From Arctopsyche grandis (taxonomy: Eukaryota > Arthropoda > Insecta > Trichoptera > Hydropsychidae), in the NCBI RefSeq assembly GCF_051622035.1, contig NC_135358.1, positions 24,494,501-24,558,500 on the forward strand: a stretch of DNA of 64,000 bases. Direction: 5' to 3'. A model generated the notes under the pieces. The model had not been told where the DNA came from. It was given only the letters and a program-made list of their open reading frames with translations, and did no database searches. The position numbers and the translations under genes were made by a program. Positions 1 to 11,832 of the stretch are shown here, piece after piece (within the stretch, counting starts at the first letter, position 1; every line of letters starts with the position of its first letter).

Positions 1-238
1 AAATCAAAAAAAATCGTGGCAAATATTTAAACATTGCATTTCAACATCTTATGACTTTCCGACCAAAACGGGGTGAATCAGAACGAGCATTTTCATCTAA
101 ACATTTTTCTCAACAAAACCAATATTTTTTATATAATTTTATTATTAATTTACCGGTAAAGAACCGGTAAACCGGTAATGGGAGAAATTATTTACCGTTT
201 ACCGGTTATTGGAATTTGACGGTAAATTGCAATCTCTA
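1..238. mobile_element. hAT-like element end, cut by window edge
   Basis: Repeated ACCGGTAAA-type motifs from about 150 to 238 end in AATTGCAATCTCTAA. The same arrangement, with the same order of motifs, closes the element at 45877-46664. This is therefore the right end of another copy whose left part lies outside the window. No coding sequence is visible. Assignment to hAT is by the style of the ends only. Confidence 0.45.
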
Positions 239-2854
239 ATTCTATATCAAGGGAAACGTTTGAAAATTAGTATAAAAATTCTAAAAAAGGTATTTACCCA
301 TTCAAGTTTGTGAAAATCGTTATATTTACCAATTCTCGAAGTTTTATTTTTATTTGAACACCACTTTGGTAGTCTTGTGTATTTATTTAGCTTATCATAT
401 AAAATGGGGTGATTTAACATCGCTAAGATAAGAAAAAAAATCTTAAATTTTGTCGCTCGTACGTATTTGTTCGATAATTTTAATGTATTCATAAAATGAT
501 GTAAATTAATAATGTATCAAAATTTTCAAAAAAAATTATAAGTTAAAGATACATTATTCGGAAAATACTTTGACGTATCAATACATTTATTTTTGTAATT
601 TTAATGCCATGTTAAAAATCTCGAGTTTGATCACAAAAATTCATCTACTGTCACTAACGTATATATGTACATATTCATAAATATGTATAATACTGAAAAA
701 ATATGAAATTGCGATATATTCCCAATTCCGATTATTACAATCAATGAAAAATATGAAACCACAAAATTATATAAATGAATAATAAAGCGGCAAAGGAAAA
801 TTGAAATATAAAAAGAAAACGACAATTCGGGGAATGAAATTAAAAGAAAAATCTGAACGTTAGGCAAAAATATTTACAAAGCGCACTGTTCCGCAATATT
901 ATAGGAACAAACGAACACAAACATAATTTAATTTTACTTTTTTAGGAGAATTCCCAGAAAAAAATACCAATTTTTTTAACGCAAATACGTTTGTGTGTAC
1001 GCGTACTGTTGCTTCGCGAGATGATACCAGATGGAGAAGAGGAAAAACAATTTCCCTTTGAAGTGCTTTTAATACTATCCTGTCGCCAGCTCATGCCGAT
1101 TTAAAACATGATGAACTCTTGAAGTATATTGTCGTCGCCGGGAAACCGGAGTGGATTTCATCGCGCTAGATTATTAAACAACAGATTGGTGTGTTTAAGG
1201 AAATACACATGGAAACGCGCATTTTAATGAACAATTTTAATCCACAAAATAGGCAAACACGCGCACAGATAATACGATTACGAAGCACTGAATATACGTA
1301 ATACGGGGGGGTATATCTTGTTATGAATGCGAATAGCTTAGGCATTATACGTTCACGAGGAATTAATATATGAAAATAAATTGACATTTCTCGGGCAGAA
1401 TGAAAAGCGAGAGCTTTTTGCGGGGAGAAATGCGTATGAAGCCTTTGCGATAGGAGGAAATTATTTGACAAGAAAGAGAAATTTGTGGCAATTTATCACC
1501 ATACTAATTCCACCTGTTTATTTCGGTCGTGATGGATGAAATCAAGTTAAGGACAAAAGAAAAGAATAAAAGGGATAAACGGACGTGAGAACAAGAAGGG
1601 AACGATGAATGATCTCATATTTATCTTCAACGTATGTAAATAATAATATATGTATTTTCTCAAACAAATAATTTAAACATATCGTTATACCCGCATACTA
1701 TAATAATATATCAATTTCTTCTTATATTCTATCTTATAACCTTTTCCAAATATTTTAATACTATAGTTTAATTATGCAATGTACTACATATTTTGTCATG
1801 CCTTTATTCTTTACTTTTTAATTTGTTTTCCTTATATTTATCTTTTTCATTTTTGTAAAAATCTATTATTGGACTCGGATGTTACATATATTATTTATTT
1901 ACTTTTTGTTTTTTTTATACCTATCTCTGTACATCCTGTCTGTTGATTTTTCAATTAATAAAATAAAATAAATAAAATAAAATAAAAATATCATATACAA
2001 AAGTTGACTGGAAGTTTGACGAATTGCCTATCTTGGTAGAAGTGATCAATTTCACGCCCTTTTGCTATTATTCCTAGAGAAGCTTGTTGCAGTTTACTTG
2101 GATGAAAACTTGAACTTCCTTTACGGAGACATTGACAAATGATAAGTTCGAAGTTCATCAATCGATCGACGCAAGACATACGAAAAACACCTACGTATGT
2201 AGTTGTCGAAAACTTGCATTTCCTAAAATAAAAACTGTAAATACACACTAACCTCAAATAACCTTACTGATAAATTTCTAATTGGGAAAAAGGCAATCGA
2301 TTAGAATGGAAAATGCTTTTTGTGGAAAGTCCCCACTTTTATGTAACGAAAAAAGATTGAAGTTTTCATTAAAACTGTCTGAAAGCGAAGATAAGAAAAT
2401 GCTTCGGAATTTGCCTAAGCCTTTTACGACATTGTACAAATAGGATGGAGGAGCATTTGTAGCGTTTTATTGGAGGTATGTCGCGTAAAACGTTTAAGCC
2501 TTTCCCGGGTTACTAAAAAGAGAGGGTTAGTAGGGACATTCACCAAAAAAAAAAAAAAAAAACAAGAAAAACTATCCTATTTCACTTTCGGTCGAATTGG
2601 GACATTTTACTTAATTCTATCGTATAATTGCAAACGATGGATACTTTTGCAAAGCGAAGTTTTGAAATGAAGACGGTATCAGAAAACGTTGGAGCTGCAA
2701 TTGGAGAATTTCCCAATTAGAATTTAAGGTTAAATTAGCACGTTTAGCTTTAGACTTTAACAAAAATAACTTTTTTAATTAAAGAAAAGATGTTTTCAAT
2801 GCAATTCGTTTCCTAGTGCCAAGAATGTGTATTAAATATGTACATACATATCAT
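239..2854. other. AT-rich stretch without recognisable gene
   Basis: Only short frames without known motifs. Two repeat traces are visible. Positions 608-675 match the edge of the dispersed repeat at 41083-41160 (shared CTCGAG...GATCACAAAAATTCATCT). Positions about 1900-1990 end in an AATAAAATAAA tail like the 3' end of a LINE in forward orientation. Confidence 0.5.
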
Positions 2855-3260
2855 CATAATCATCATCTACAGCCACTCACCATCAACTGCTGGATGAAGG
2901 CCTCTCCAACACGCTTCCACTCGTCTCATTTTAAATTCTCTCGGGTACCATTCTAGTACTTATTTTGTCCACCTATCCCACGTATTCTGTTCCCTGTTTT
3001 TCCTCGTTATGCCAAGCATACAGCGTTCTATACTTCTTTGAAAGCATTGGACTTTATGTAGCATCTTGGCGTTCAATGTCTAAGTTTCGCATCCATACGT
3101 CATCATTGGCAAAACGCATTGATCAAAGATCTTTTTATTCAAACAGAGTGGCATTTTTTAAATAAAAACAACATTCATTCGTCCAAATGCACTATTTCCT
3201 AATTTCATACGTCTCTTTATTTCTTCTTCTACCGGACATGTCAATTGTTTGACCTAAATA
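2855..3260 (-). mobile_element. RTE-type LINE 3' fragment
   Basis: Read on the reverse strand, this is the end of an RTE-type reverse transcriptase ORF and its (ATG)n-rich tail. The forward-strand text CATCATCTACAGCC followed by GCTGGATGAAGGCCTCTCC is the complement of the terminal segment seen intact at 34145-34210. Further in, the GTTCAATGTCTAAGTTTCGC segment also occurs, diverged, at 5150-5170. It is broken by stops and frameshifts. Confidence 0.7.
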
Positions 3261-4282
3261 TAAATAATTATTTAATACTTCTACTATTTTATCGTCTTAT
3301 AATATTATATAATAAAACTTAAACTACCCAAATCTTATATGAAATTCTCTAGGAACAATTCGGAGACGGCACAATATAGCAAAAATGTATTTATAATGAC
3401 ACTTATATCACTTATAATAATAGGGTATTGATTAAACATGTAATATAAACAATCAACATTTAAAAATAAAACAAAGACATTTGATATTGGATTACAATAC
3501 AATATTTATTCAGCTTCGATAGAAAGCAAAGGGATGCAAAAGATGATAATATCTGACACGTACATACATACATATGTACATTGTATATTGAGCATAAACA
3601 ATATCTTCTCAAGTTGAATCTGAGAACTAGGCGCTAGGTTAAGCAGAGATTCTTCAAAAACCTTTTCCAAGCTATCTTTACATTTAAACCGAGTACCTCA
3701 TTACTAATAAAAGAAAATTCTACTTATAAAAGGAGACGACGACACGCTCAATAATTTCATCTTTGAAATAGGCGAATTTCCTAGAATTGTATAAACACAC
3801 AGTTTAGGAAAATTCAGGCGTCAAACGAGAGCTGCTATTCAACTTCGTTACACATACGCATATGTACATATATGAATGTTACAGATGAAAGAGAAGAAAA
3901 TTAGAAGAATTTCGCCAAAAGCACGCACATAGGTACATCACGCTCTCAAACCTCTAATAAAGGCATCATCCTGGTGTCTGCTCGTTAAAAAGACCCTCGC
4001 ATAAAAGAGGTCGTTTTGTGGCGATTAAATTAAAAAGACCGAGAGGACGAGAGAGGCCCGAACAAATATAATATAATTTACATTTTGGCGAATTTGCTTT
4101 CAGATTGGCACGGGTGTGTCCTCCTACCCCCGCATCAACCCGTTCTAATGCGATTTTTGTCGGAACGCGAAAAGTTAATTGACGACGGTACTGCAGATAC
4201 TCTCCGGACAGCGAAAGGGTTAATGCACTTCAAACATGGTTTAACCCGATTAGGGGTGTTGTTTGCATACCCACATCTTGCA

Positions 4283-4332
<50 letters not shown>

Positions 4333-4363
4333 TGTACATATGTGAGCATACCCACATCTTGCA

Positions 4364-4401
<38 letters not shown>

Positions 4402-4844
4402 TGTACATATGTGAGCATGTGTAAGATTTGGGAATCCCTGGTGGTCGAATTCGGAACTGTGTCGTCGTGTATGCATGGCAATAAAATCGGCAATAATTGT
4501 TCGAGAAACCGCTGTACGAAGCAATAATTTTTAGGTGAAACTATAAAGCCAACATAAAACTGGAATAAACCGTCGGCGATAAATCAATTCCGGTATAATC
4601 GAATATGTTCCGAATGCAGCCAAATCGAAACTATATAAATAAACTGGGATTGTTAGCGGAAAGCTCTCGAGGAAAACTCTGCAATGGAAATAATACGACT
4701 CTATTGCCATCAAATGAAAAAGTAATTCCAACATACATATATTGCGGAAAATTGCAATATATGTACATATTTTCTAAGATATTGAAATAAAATTGAGAAT
4801 ATTTTGCAGTAAAATTTACTTATTAAATACGCTATTCATTATCA
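3261..4844. other. Intergenic, no gene seen
   Basis: AT-rich sequence with scattered ACATAC/TATGTA motifs. The only ordered structure is the tandem duplication listed at 4266-4416. Short frames crossing it are low complexity and are not supported as genes. Confidence 0.5.
4266..4416 (+). repeat. Tandem duplication of an A-run/(TA)n unit
   Basis: Two adjacent copies of GCATACCCACATCTTGC, then a run of A, then (TA)n, then GATGTACATATGTGA. Unit 1 spans about 4266-4346 and unit 2 about 4347-4416. The copies differ mainly in the length of the TA run, which points to a recent duplication with slippage. Confidence 0.85.
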
Positions 4845-5910
4845 TTATTCATCATTTACAGCCATTCACCATGCACTGCTGGATGAAGGCCTCTCCAACA
4901 AGCCTCGTTTTCATTCGTCTCTGTTTTACCCATTTCACTCAACCATTTCTATGCGGCCTTCCTTTCATCCTTTGACAGTATTTCGGGTAACATTCCTGTA
5001 TTTTTGTCCACTTTTAGCAATTTTTCCAGCCACGAGACCCGCCCATTGCTATTTTAATCTCTTCACTCTCTCCAATTTGGCATATCCTTCGGTACGAGGA
5101 ACATGCAGCGCTCCATACTTTTTGCACATTGGATTTTGTGTAGCATTTTGGCGTTCAACGTCAAAATTTCACATCCATACGTCATCACTGGCAAACCATA
5201 TAGATTGAAGATTTTTTTATTTAGGCGAAGTGAAATTTTGGATTTAAAAGCGGGATGTAACGCAACGTTCTCCCCATAGTCCCATAGGGCAACACTCGCC
5301 CTTTATTTCGAGTGGCCACACAGAAAAGAGCCTTATAGGCGCGCGCGCATCGAGAGCGAGCCTCTCACCCGCCATCCACCGTCGAAGAAAGATCTCTCCT
5401 GTGCACGTCTCCACGGGGAGACGGGGCCCAGAGATCCGCCATCTTGCTGAAGAACCGCTGTGAGGTCGAGTGCAGCATCACTCCCTCCCAAGAGTTCCAG
5501 CCAACGTCCTCGTATTGCTCACGCCGTTTCCGGAGAAATATCAGACGCGAGTGGACCGGTCCGAAGCGCAGAACCAGCTCCCGACCACGAGGAAGCTGTT
5601 ATCAACGAGACGAGTTGCAGTCAGGAACCTCCCCGACTATATAAACTGTATCCCAAGGTTAGTTCACGTTTCCCTATAACCCGACCCTTGGAAGAAGAAC
5701 GACGTATCCGCCATCTGCATCTCCCACCGCGAGATCAGATAACGCGCGTAAAAACCGTTCGTTACAGGGTTCATTTACGCAAATGCACTCTGTCCTAATT
5801 ATGTACATTCGTCCCTTTATTTCTTCTTCATTGCTACCGGATATGTCTATCACTTTCCCTAAATGTAAAGAATTACTAGCTACATATACTATTGTATCAA
5901 CCAAAGAGTG
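4845..5910 (-). mobile_element. RTE-type LINE fragment split by a solo LTR
   Basis: Second copy of the RTE 3' region in reverse orientation. Positions 4845-5255 match 2855-3165, and 5771-5910 continue the same alignment (compare CAAATGCACT and TTTATTTCTTCTTC with 3186-3230). The 511 bp between are the LTR at 5256-5766. Stops throughout make this a dead remnant. Confidence 0.7.
5256..5766. mobile_element. Solo LTR inserted in an RTE fragment
   Basis: Begins TGTAACGCAACG and ends CGTTCGTTACA, with inverted terminal TGTAACG/CGTTACA. Flanks are GGGA and GGGT, a 4-bp target duplication with one mismatch. It is GC-richer than its surroundings and has a TATATAAA box near 5638. It starts like the gypsy LTR at 15632 (TGTAACG) but is otherwise different. 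Short frames within it are not considered genes. Confidence 0.65.
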
Positions 5911-5969
5911 TTTGTTTTTTTGTATTTCAAAATAAACAACTTTCTTTTGTTTATTTTATTTATTTATTA

Positions 5970-6168
5970 GGTCATTGGTGCTCGTGGAACCCTGGCTTAC
6001 TATCACAAATCGCCTGATGAAGCGTTCACGCCATTAAGGCATCGACGTATCAATACGTATTCGCCGGATTTGTTCCGTGCTTCATTCGGAGCTGGCTTGA
6101 CGACGGATCAACAATAAATCACCTGTACCACTACTTGCTGGGAAGCGCCTCTTCATTTCAACGCTACA
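5970..6168 (+). mobile_element. 3' part of an LTR
   Basis: Shares TTCCGTGCT, GGAGCTG and CTTGACGACGGATCAACAA, then AATAAA and a terminal CGCTACA, with 33540-33673. The AATAAA near the end and the CTACA border suggest the R-U5 end of an LTR family. The 5' part is not recognisable. Confidence 0.45.
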
Positions 6169-7225
6169 TTATTTTTTATTTTTACTTTTTTTATTTATTT
6201 ATCATGTCCGGCCCAATGGCTTAGCGTGAATTCCAGGCACCCCCCCCGCAAAATATTTTAAGGCGCCCACCCCCCATATATTCATATTATTTCCTTACTT
6301 CTCATTGGTAAACACGAATAATTTGTTAAAATTTAATACTAATCATTGCTAATCCTTTTAGTTGACATAGTTGACCTTAAATAATTTTTAATAAGTTTCA
6401 ACTTGTGACGCGTGAGAAACAAGATGATTGAAATGACGTATTTAAAGTATAAAAATTACAAATGAAGAGCTTAGCCAAATTATGAACACTGTCGATCTTC
6501 TTTATTTTTACGAGGTTTATTTTATTTTAAGCACGAACGGAAATGAAGCATCTGATTAGGCAATGATTTGTCAAATTCATTGACATATTAGTTGGCTAGA
6601 GAATTGGCTTCACGATATACATATGTATGTACATATACTATATGTAAATCATCATCTGATATTTGCTTTCCGGGAAAGCGAACTTTGAAACAATATCATT
6701 AAATAACGTGATACGAACCTTTATATGCACTAAGGTTACGTTTAATGCCGCATTAAAAATTCTGGAATCGTGTATCATGACTAAGTTCATCGAGATAAAT
6801 TATAAATTTCAGATAGAGTAAATTTAAATTTTGGCTTCAACCCTAATATTGTTGAAATTGTTACGAAATTGTAACAATTTCATTCAAATTGAAAATTTTT
6901 TCAAGAAGCACGATTAGGAGAATAAATTCGAAACTTTCCATTTTCTTTTTTAGTCACTTTGCTTCAGATTGTTCATCATTTCTTTTACTTTAAAAATTAT
7001 ATCTGTAAAAATTTTTTAAACATCTGTACATATGTACATATATTTAGTGCTTTATGTACAGATGTGCACCTATATACCTTATTTTTATGATTGTGTTAAA
7101 TTTGTTCTTTGTGCTATATATTATTTATTTTTTTTATTTATTTATATATATTTTAGCTATCAAGCTAATTTAAAAAAAAAAATACATCTTAATTATTATA
7201 CTTAACTCTAAAATTTATAATTAAC

Positions 7226-10054
7226 TTATATGTACTGTCCCTCACAGAGGTGTCTCTTCGCACCTCGCAGGAATGCATCCATGTTTTTAGCAGACCTGAC
7301 GCACTCAGGGAGGGCATTATACATGAGCACACCCCTGTGAAAAACACCCCCAGCCGTCTTATTCTTTCTTACTCTACTTACAACTAGTTTGTCCTTATTT
7401 CTAGTATAAAAACTATGTTTATCTCTATTCCTTATTATATAATCATCAAAATACTTAGGTAATAACTTATGATCTAACTTATAAACAAAAGACAATGTAC
7501 TAATATTTAGACTAATTCTAATACTCATCCATCCTAATTCATCTAACATACTTCCAATACTCTTAAATCTACTCACATTCAAAATAGCTCTCATAGCTTT
7601 ATTCTGTATTTTTTGCATTTTTTCTAAATCTTGGCCACTAAACAAATTAAGCACAGTGGCACAATAAACCACATGTGGCAAGACAATTGAATTAAACACT
7701 AAAATTTTACTTTTTTTACTTAAAATATTTCTTAATCTACATAATACACCAACTTTTCTAGCCATTTTTTTTATTATATAGTCAGCGTGCATTTTAAAAT
7801 TTAGTCCTGAATCTATGTATACACCTAAGTATTTTATATTTTCAACTTTTTCAATTAACTTATCATTAATTCTAATTTCATTCAATATATTTTTATTTTT
7901 ACCATTCAACCACATCATTTTTGTTTTATTCACATTCAACTTTAATTTATTTTCACACAACCAGTCATTCACATAATTTAATTCTATATTTAAAATCTCA
8001 GACATTACATCAACATTCTTTCCAATTATATATATCAATGTATCATCTGCAAACAAATGTATTTTACACATCTTAATTACCTTAACAATATCGTTTATAT
8101 ATAATATAAATAATAAGGGTCCCAATTTGGACCCTTGCGGCACTCCATGAGGTGTTACATATTCAGAGGATAACACCTTATCAATTTTTACTCTTTGCCT
8201 TCTATTATTTAAGTATGATTGAAGCCACTTTAATACTATACCATTTATTCCTAACTTATATAATTTTTGTAATAAAATATTCCTATCTACTGTCTCGAAC
8301 GCTCGCTTAAAATCTAGAAAAACTGCTCCAACAACCATGCTAGATTCATCCATCGTCTCCATCCAATCAGAAACCACCAATTGGATAGCGGTTTCTGTTG
8401 AATGTTTCACTCTAAATCCAGACTGTTCCACAACCAAACAATCATTTATACTAATGAACTCTTTCAATTGAATCATAACGATTTCCTCCAGCATCTTCTC
8501 AACAATCGGTAACATATTGATGGGCCTCATTTCACTGGCTTTATGTGTGCCCGTAACCTTTGGTACCGGTACAATAGTAGACACCTTCCATGCATCCGGG
8601 ACGGATCCCACTTCTAACGATTCATTTATTAATTTCAGTAACTGAGGTCCAACCATATCCCAAGTGTTGATTAAAATATCTAGAGTCAATCCATCCATAC
8701 TAGAAACTGATTTCATGCCCTTCAATACACCATTTAATCCCTCCATTTCCACTAATTTAAACCTTTCAAACTTATTTAAACCCAAGTTAATATCATCATT
8801 CACACTATTATGCCTTGTTTGTATTGAATTAACTATATCATTCACACTATTGATGTAAAACTCATTCAATCTTTCAACCATATCCTCTTTATCATTATAT
8901 ACTACTCCCTCGACTTCTAATTCATTCAAAGAAACATTTTTTCCCCCGGAAATCAAAGTTTTAATTATTCGCCACATTTTTGTGGGATCTTTTTTTGCAC
9001 CATCAATATTTCTTTCATGCCAATCCCTCTTCGCATTACGTAAAACATTCACACATTTATTCCTCTTTCTTTTATACTCTAACCAAGCCTTTTCTAATTG
9101 GATTCCATCCATAGCCTTAATAATTTTATATCTTTTATAACTAACATTCTTATCAACTAAGCTTTCCTTTACTTCCTTGGTAAACCAAGGTTTCAGCTTA
9201 TGCTTATGCATGATTCTTGTGGTTTTTACGCATTTACTTTTAGAATATGTTATATTACGATACATTATCTCCCACATTTCATTCACACTATCACCATCCT
9301 TTCCCCATACACACTCCTTTAACAATTCATTCATCAATTGATAATCAATGTTTTCTCTTTCAGTCACCTGCATATTTTTAAGTCCTCCGTTACTAAACCG
9401 CTGTCCCAAAAACATGTTGACAATAGAATGGTCTCCTATTTTCGGTACATCTTTCACCTCACACCGCAGATCCATTATATTCGTTATAACCAAATCAATG
9501 AGAGAGCTTGATAAATTATTCACTCTCGTTGCTTCCGTCACTTTTTGTTTAAAACCCAATTCATTTACCCAATTTCTCAACTTTTTTACATAAAATTCTT
9601 CTGTCTGTAACCAATTAAAATTCCAGTCCCCAAACATAATTATATTTTTACTCACATCTATACTTCTTTCACTCAATTCTTCTAAAAATTTAAGAAATCT
9701 TCCACTTCTACCATTCGGAGAGCGGTAAATTACTAGCAAAAACACAGTAACTCCATTCACAAGCAGATCCACACCAATTGTCCAAAACTCACCATCAACC
9801 TTATTAACTATTACATTACCGTAACTTAAATCATCCCTTAAATACAATAGTACCCCACCCGTATGTCTAGAATTAGAGTCACATCTCAAAACACAATATC
9901 CATCTATATTCAGCTCAAAATCTTCAAAATCACTAGTTACATGCGTTTCACTTAAACCTATAAATAATGGTTTTTGACTTACAGTTAAACTCCAAACCTC
10001 ATCCTTGTGAGCAAAAAAACTTTGTACATTTATACCGATACCTTTTGGTGGTTG
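7226..10054 (-). CDS. LINE ORF2 (endonuclease-reverse transcriptase)
   Basis: An open frame of 942 codons from just after the ORF1 UAG to the stop at 7226. It has no AUG near its start; the first 55 codons already encode the start of the apurinic-type endonuclease (GLSETHV, then GGVLLYLRD, YRSPNG, FGDWNFNW, SLIDLVITN, GDHSIV). The reverse transcriptase follows, with SGFR, FLDFKRAFETVD, GVPQGSKLGPLLF and the catalytic FADD box (FADDTLIY). No RNase H is seen. The C-terminus carries the usual thumb-like region with PHVVYC and a K/R-rich tail. The frame equals that of ORF1, so expression may need readthrough of the UAG or internal initiation. Clade: CR1/Jockey superfamily, not resolved further. 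Confidence 0.88.
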   Translation of the reverse strand, partial: QPPKGIGINVQSFFAHKDEVWSLTVSQKPLFIGLSETHVTSDFEDFELNIDGYCVLRCDSNSRHTGGVLLYLRDDLSYGNVIVNKVDGEFWTIGVDLLVNGVTVFLLVIYRSPNGRSGRFLKFLEELSERSIDVSKNIIMFGDWNFNWLQTEEFYVKKLRNWVNELGFKQKVTEATRVNNLSSSLIDLVITNIMDLRCEVKDVPKIGDHSIVNMFLGQRFSNGGLKNMQVTERENIDYQLMNELLKECVWGKDGDSVNEMWEIMYRNITYSKSKCVKTTRIMHKHKLKPWFTKEVKESLVDKNVSYKRYKIIKAMDGIQLEKAWLEYKRKRNKCVNVLRNAKRDWHERNIDGAKKDPTKMWRIIKTLISGGKNVSLNELEVEGVVYNDKEDMVERLNEFYINSVNDIVNSIQTRHNSVNDDINLGLNKFERFKLVEMEGLNGVLKGMKSVSSMDGLTLDILINTWDMVGPQLLKLINESLEVGSVPDAWKVSTIVPVPKVTGTHKASEMRPINMLPIVEKMLEEIVMIQLKEFISINDCLVVEQSGFRVKHSTETAIQLVVSDWMETMDESSMVVGAVFLDFKRAFETVDRNILLQKLYKLGINGIVLKWLQSYLNNRRQRVKIDKVLSSEYVTPHGVPQGSKLGPLLFILYINDIVKVIKMCKIHLFADDTLIYIIGKNVDVMSEILNIELNYVNDWLCENKLKLNVNKTKMMWLNGKNKNILNEIRINDKLIEKVENIKYLGVYIDSGLNFKMHADYIIKKMARKVGVLCRLRNILSKKSKILVFNSIVLPHVVYCATVLNLFSGQDLEKMQKIQNKAMRAILNVSRFKSIGSMLDELGWMSIRISLNISTLSFVYKLDHKLLPKYFDDYIIRNRDKHSFYTRNKDKLVVSRVRKNKTAGGVFHRGVLMYNALPECVRSAKNMDAFLRGAKRHLCEGQYI

Positions 10055-11134
10055 CTATATATTATTATACTTAATTCTATTTCTCATTAATTCTATATTT
10101 CTTTTATATACACTGCACTTAGTGTCCAACGGTCCGTGATTTGTGTTCAAATTTAATTTTAATTTATTATTACTTTTAAAGCAATTATTACATTTTATTA
10201 TTTTATTGTTACATCCCTCGCTTTTGTGCCCTTCTTCTCCACATTTCGCACATGTCACCTTGTTTCTACAATCCACCGCTTTGTGATTAAATCCGTAACA
10301 ATTTAGACATCTTAGAATATTAATTTCTTCAAAAACCCTACATCTATCCCAATTTATATTTACTTTTCCATCTTCAATAAATCTTTTAAATGTATTGCAA
10401 TCTACTTCCACTATCGCATTATATTTATTATTTTTTCTACTTTTCCATATTTTTAACACCTTCAGTTCACCATCATTTATAACTTCTTGATTTTGATTCA
10501 TCAAACACTCAGCCAACTGTTCACTTGTAAGTTCCTCCGACATATCTACAATTTTAATTTTGGGATTTTTTAATTCCCCTCTTTTAACATTATAATTCTC
10601 CCCTAATTTATTTTCTACTTCTTTTATTAATTTAATACTATCCTGTGCACTGTTACACGTTACAGCAATGCCCCCTTTACCGATTTTTTTAACCCCTTGT
10701 ATTCCTATTTTTAGTTCCTTAGGGTTTATTAAACTTTTACATTCTTCCTTTGTCTTGTCCGTTTCTTGGATTTTTTTCGGAACAATTATTGTTATGTCTT
10801 TATTATTCTTCTTAAGTGCATTTGCATAACTAAAACTATTTTCACTCTTATTTACACTTTTTAAAATGTTTAATTCACTGTTGGTTTTTATTATATTTAT
10901 GTCTTTTTGTATATTGTTTTTCAAATTTTTAAATTCACTTCTTAATTCACATATTACATCCAAAAATTGTTCCTTATCATTATTTTCATTTTTACAAATA
11001 TATTCAACTAATTTTTTTACTGATGTAATTAAAAATGTCTTATTGTCATTTGATATACTGTTAGTTTTTGTGGTCAAAATGTCCATAATTTTTTTTTCAA
11101 TTGTTATTACTTCACTTATGCGTTCTGATGCCAT
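10055..11134 (-). CDS. LINE ORF1 (gag-like, CCHC zinc knuckles)
   Basis: A 359-residue protein starting at ATG 11134 and ending at a UAG at 10055-10057. The N-terminal third is charged and helical in character (many K/E/N). The C-terminal part has three Cys/His clusters: CLNCYGFNHKAVDC, CAKCGEEGHKSEGC and a C-x2-C...H...C variant close to the end. This is the layout of Jockey/CR1/I-type ORF1 proteins, which bind the element RNA. A central region around residues 170-270 is consistent with an RRM-like fold as in relatives, but this is inferred. The UAG is in frame with ORF2; see findings. Confidence 0.85.
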   Translation of the reverse strand: MASERISEVITIEKKIMDILTTKTNSISNDNKTFLITSVKKLVEYICKNENNDKEQFLDVICELRSEFKNLKNNIQKDINIIKTNSELNILKSVNKSENSFSYANALKKNNKDITIIVPKKIQETDKTKEECKSLINPKELKIGIQGVKKIGKGGIAVTCNSAQDSIKLIKEVENKLGENYNVKRGELKNPKIKIVDMSEELTSEQLAECLMNQNQEVINDGELKVLKIWKSRKNNKYNAIVEVDCNTFKRFIEDGKVNINWDRCRVFEEINILRCLNCYGFNHKAVDCRNKVTCAKCGEEGHKSEGCNNKIIKCNNCFKSNNKLKLNLNTNHGPLDTKCSVYKRNIELMRNRIKYNNI

Positions 11135-11339
11135 TATTATACACTTAGGACGTACACATAATTATATATTACAAATTTATTTTTAATTTTTTAATTGTTA
11201 CAATTTCGTTGTCCAAATCGCCACACACGTAATCAACGTCTGTACACGATCACGACACGAACAATACTGATAAAATAAAACATATGTACATATATGTTTT
11301 ATTTTTGTCATGTCTAATTTCTTTAGTTATCATTTTGTT

Positions 11340-11432
11340 TCTTTTCTGATATATTTTTGACCATTGTGGCGCATTAGTAATTGTAATGTAATGCTACAAT
11401 CGTCCAAACTTTAAGTAAATAAATAAATGTCG
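11340..11432 (+). mobile_element. LINE 3' tail with hairpin
   Basis: GACCATTGTGGCGCATTAG, a loop, then its near complement and an AAATAAATAAAT tail. It matches 23611-23690. It lies between the LINE and the right end of the hAT element. Confidence 0.55.
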
Positions 11433-11832
11433 AAGTGCATTAATAGAGTCTAATCTGGACGATCAACAAGCATTGCACAATCTGTTTAAAGTAACTGATG
11501 GTGAATTTTACTCAAAAACTTCCCACCTTAATGTTGACAGCGAAAAATTTATAAATTTGTAAATTCTATTGGTTTTCATATAATTTTGTTTTATTGTTTT
11601 AACACTGAAAAAAATTGTACAAGAATAAGAGAGAATTTTCAGCTATATGTACATACAATAAAACGAGATGCAAATAAGTTGAAAAATAAGAGAGGTTTTT
11701 AAAACATTATTACAATGAAATTACGGAACAAATTAAAAAATCTGTAAAAAAGGCGCGCCGCTTTGCGGCACCCCCCACCCCCCGTATTACGGGGTCTACG
11801 GGCGCGGTAGCTACGCCACTACTCCGGCCACA

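Larger units (their letters stand above)
7110..11280 (-). mobile_element. Near full-length CR1/Jockey-type LINE
   Basis: Reverse-strand non-LTR retrotransposon. About 145 bp of 5' sequence lies upstream of ORF1 (start near 11134). ORF1 ends at 10055, ORF2 at 7226, and a short 3' UTR ends in an A-rich AAATAAATAAA tail near 7120-7160. Exact borders and a target-site duplication could not be set. Both frames are intact apart from the UAG between them, so the copy looks young. Confidence 0.85.
6206..11829. mobile_element. hAT-like DNA transposon remnant hosting a LINE
   Basis: The element proper is 6214-11821. It begins CAATGGCTTAGC, and on the other strand it ends TAGTGGCGTAGC. Immediately outside lie GTCCGGCC (6206-6213) and CTCCGGCC (11822-11829), an 8-bp target duplication with one mismatch, as expected for hAT. 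Both ends carry C-rich tracts (CACCCCCC). No transposase frame is recognisable in the roughly 0.9 kb left and 0.5 kb right of the LINE at 7110-11280, so it was probably non-autonomous before the LINE entered. Confidence 0.6.

Noticed and set aside
5444..5904. Overlapping frames of 66-112 residues as small genes
   Set aside because: They lie within a solo LTR and an RTE fragment; none has a known motif.
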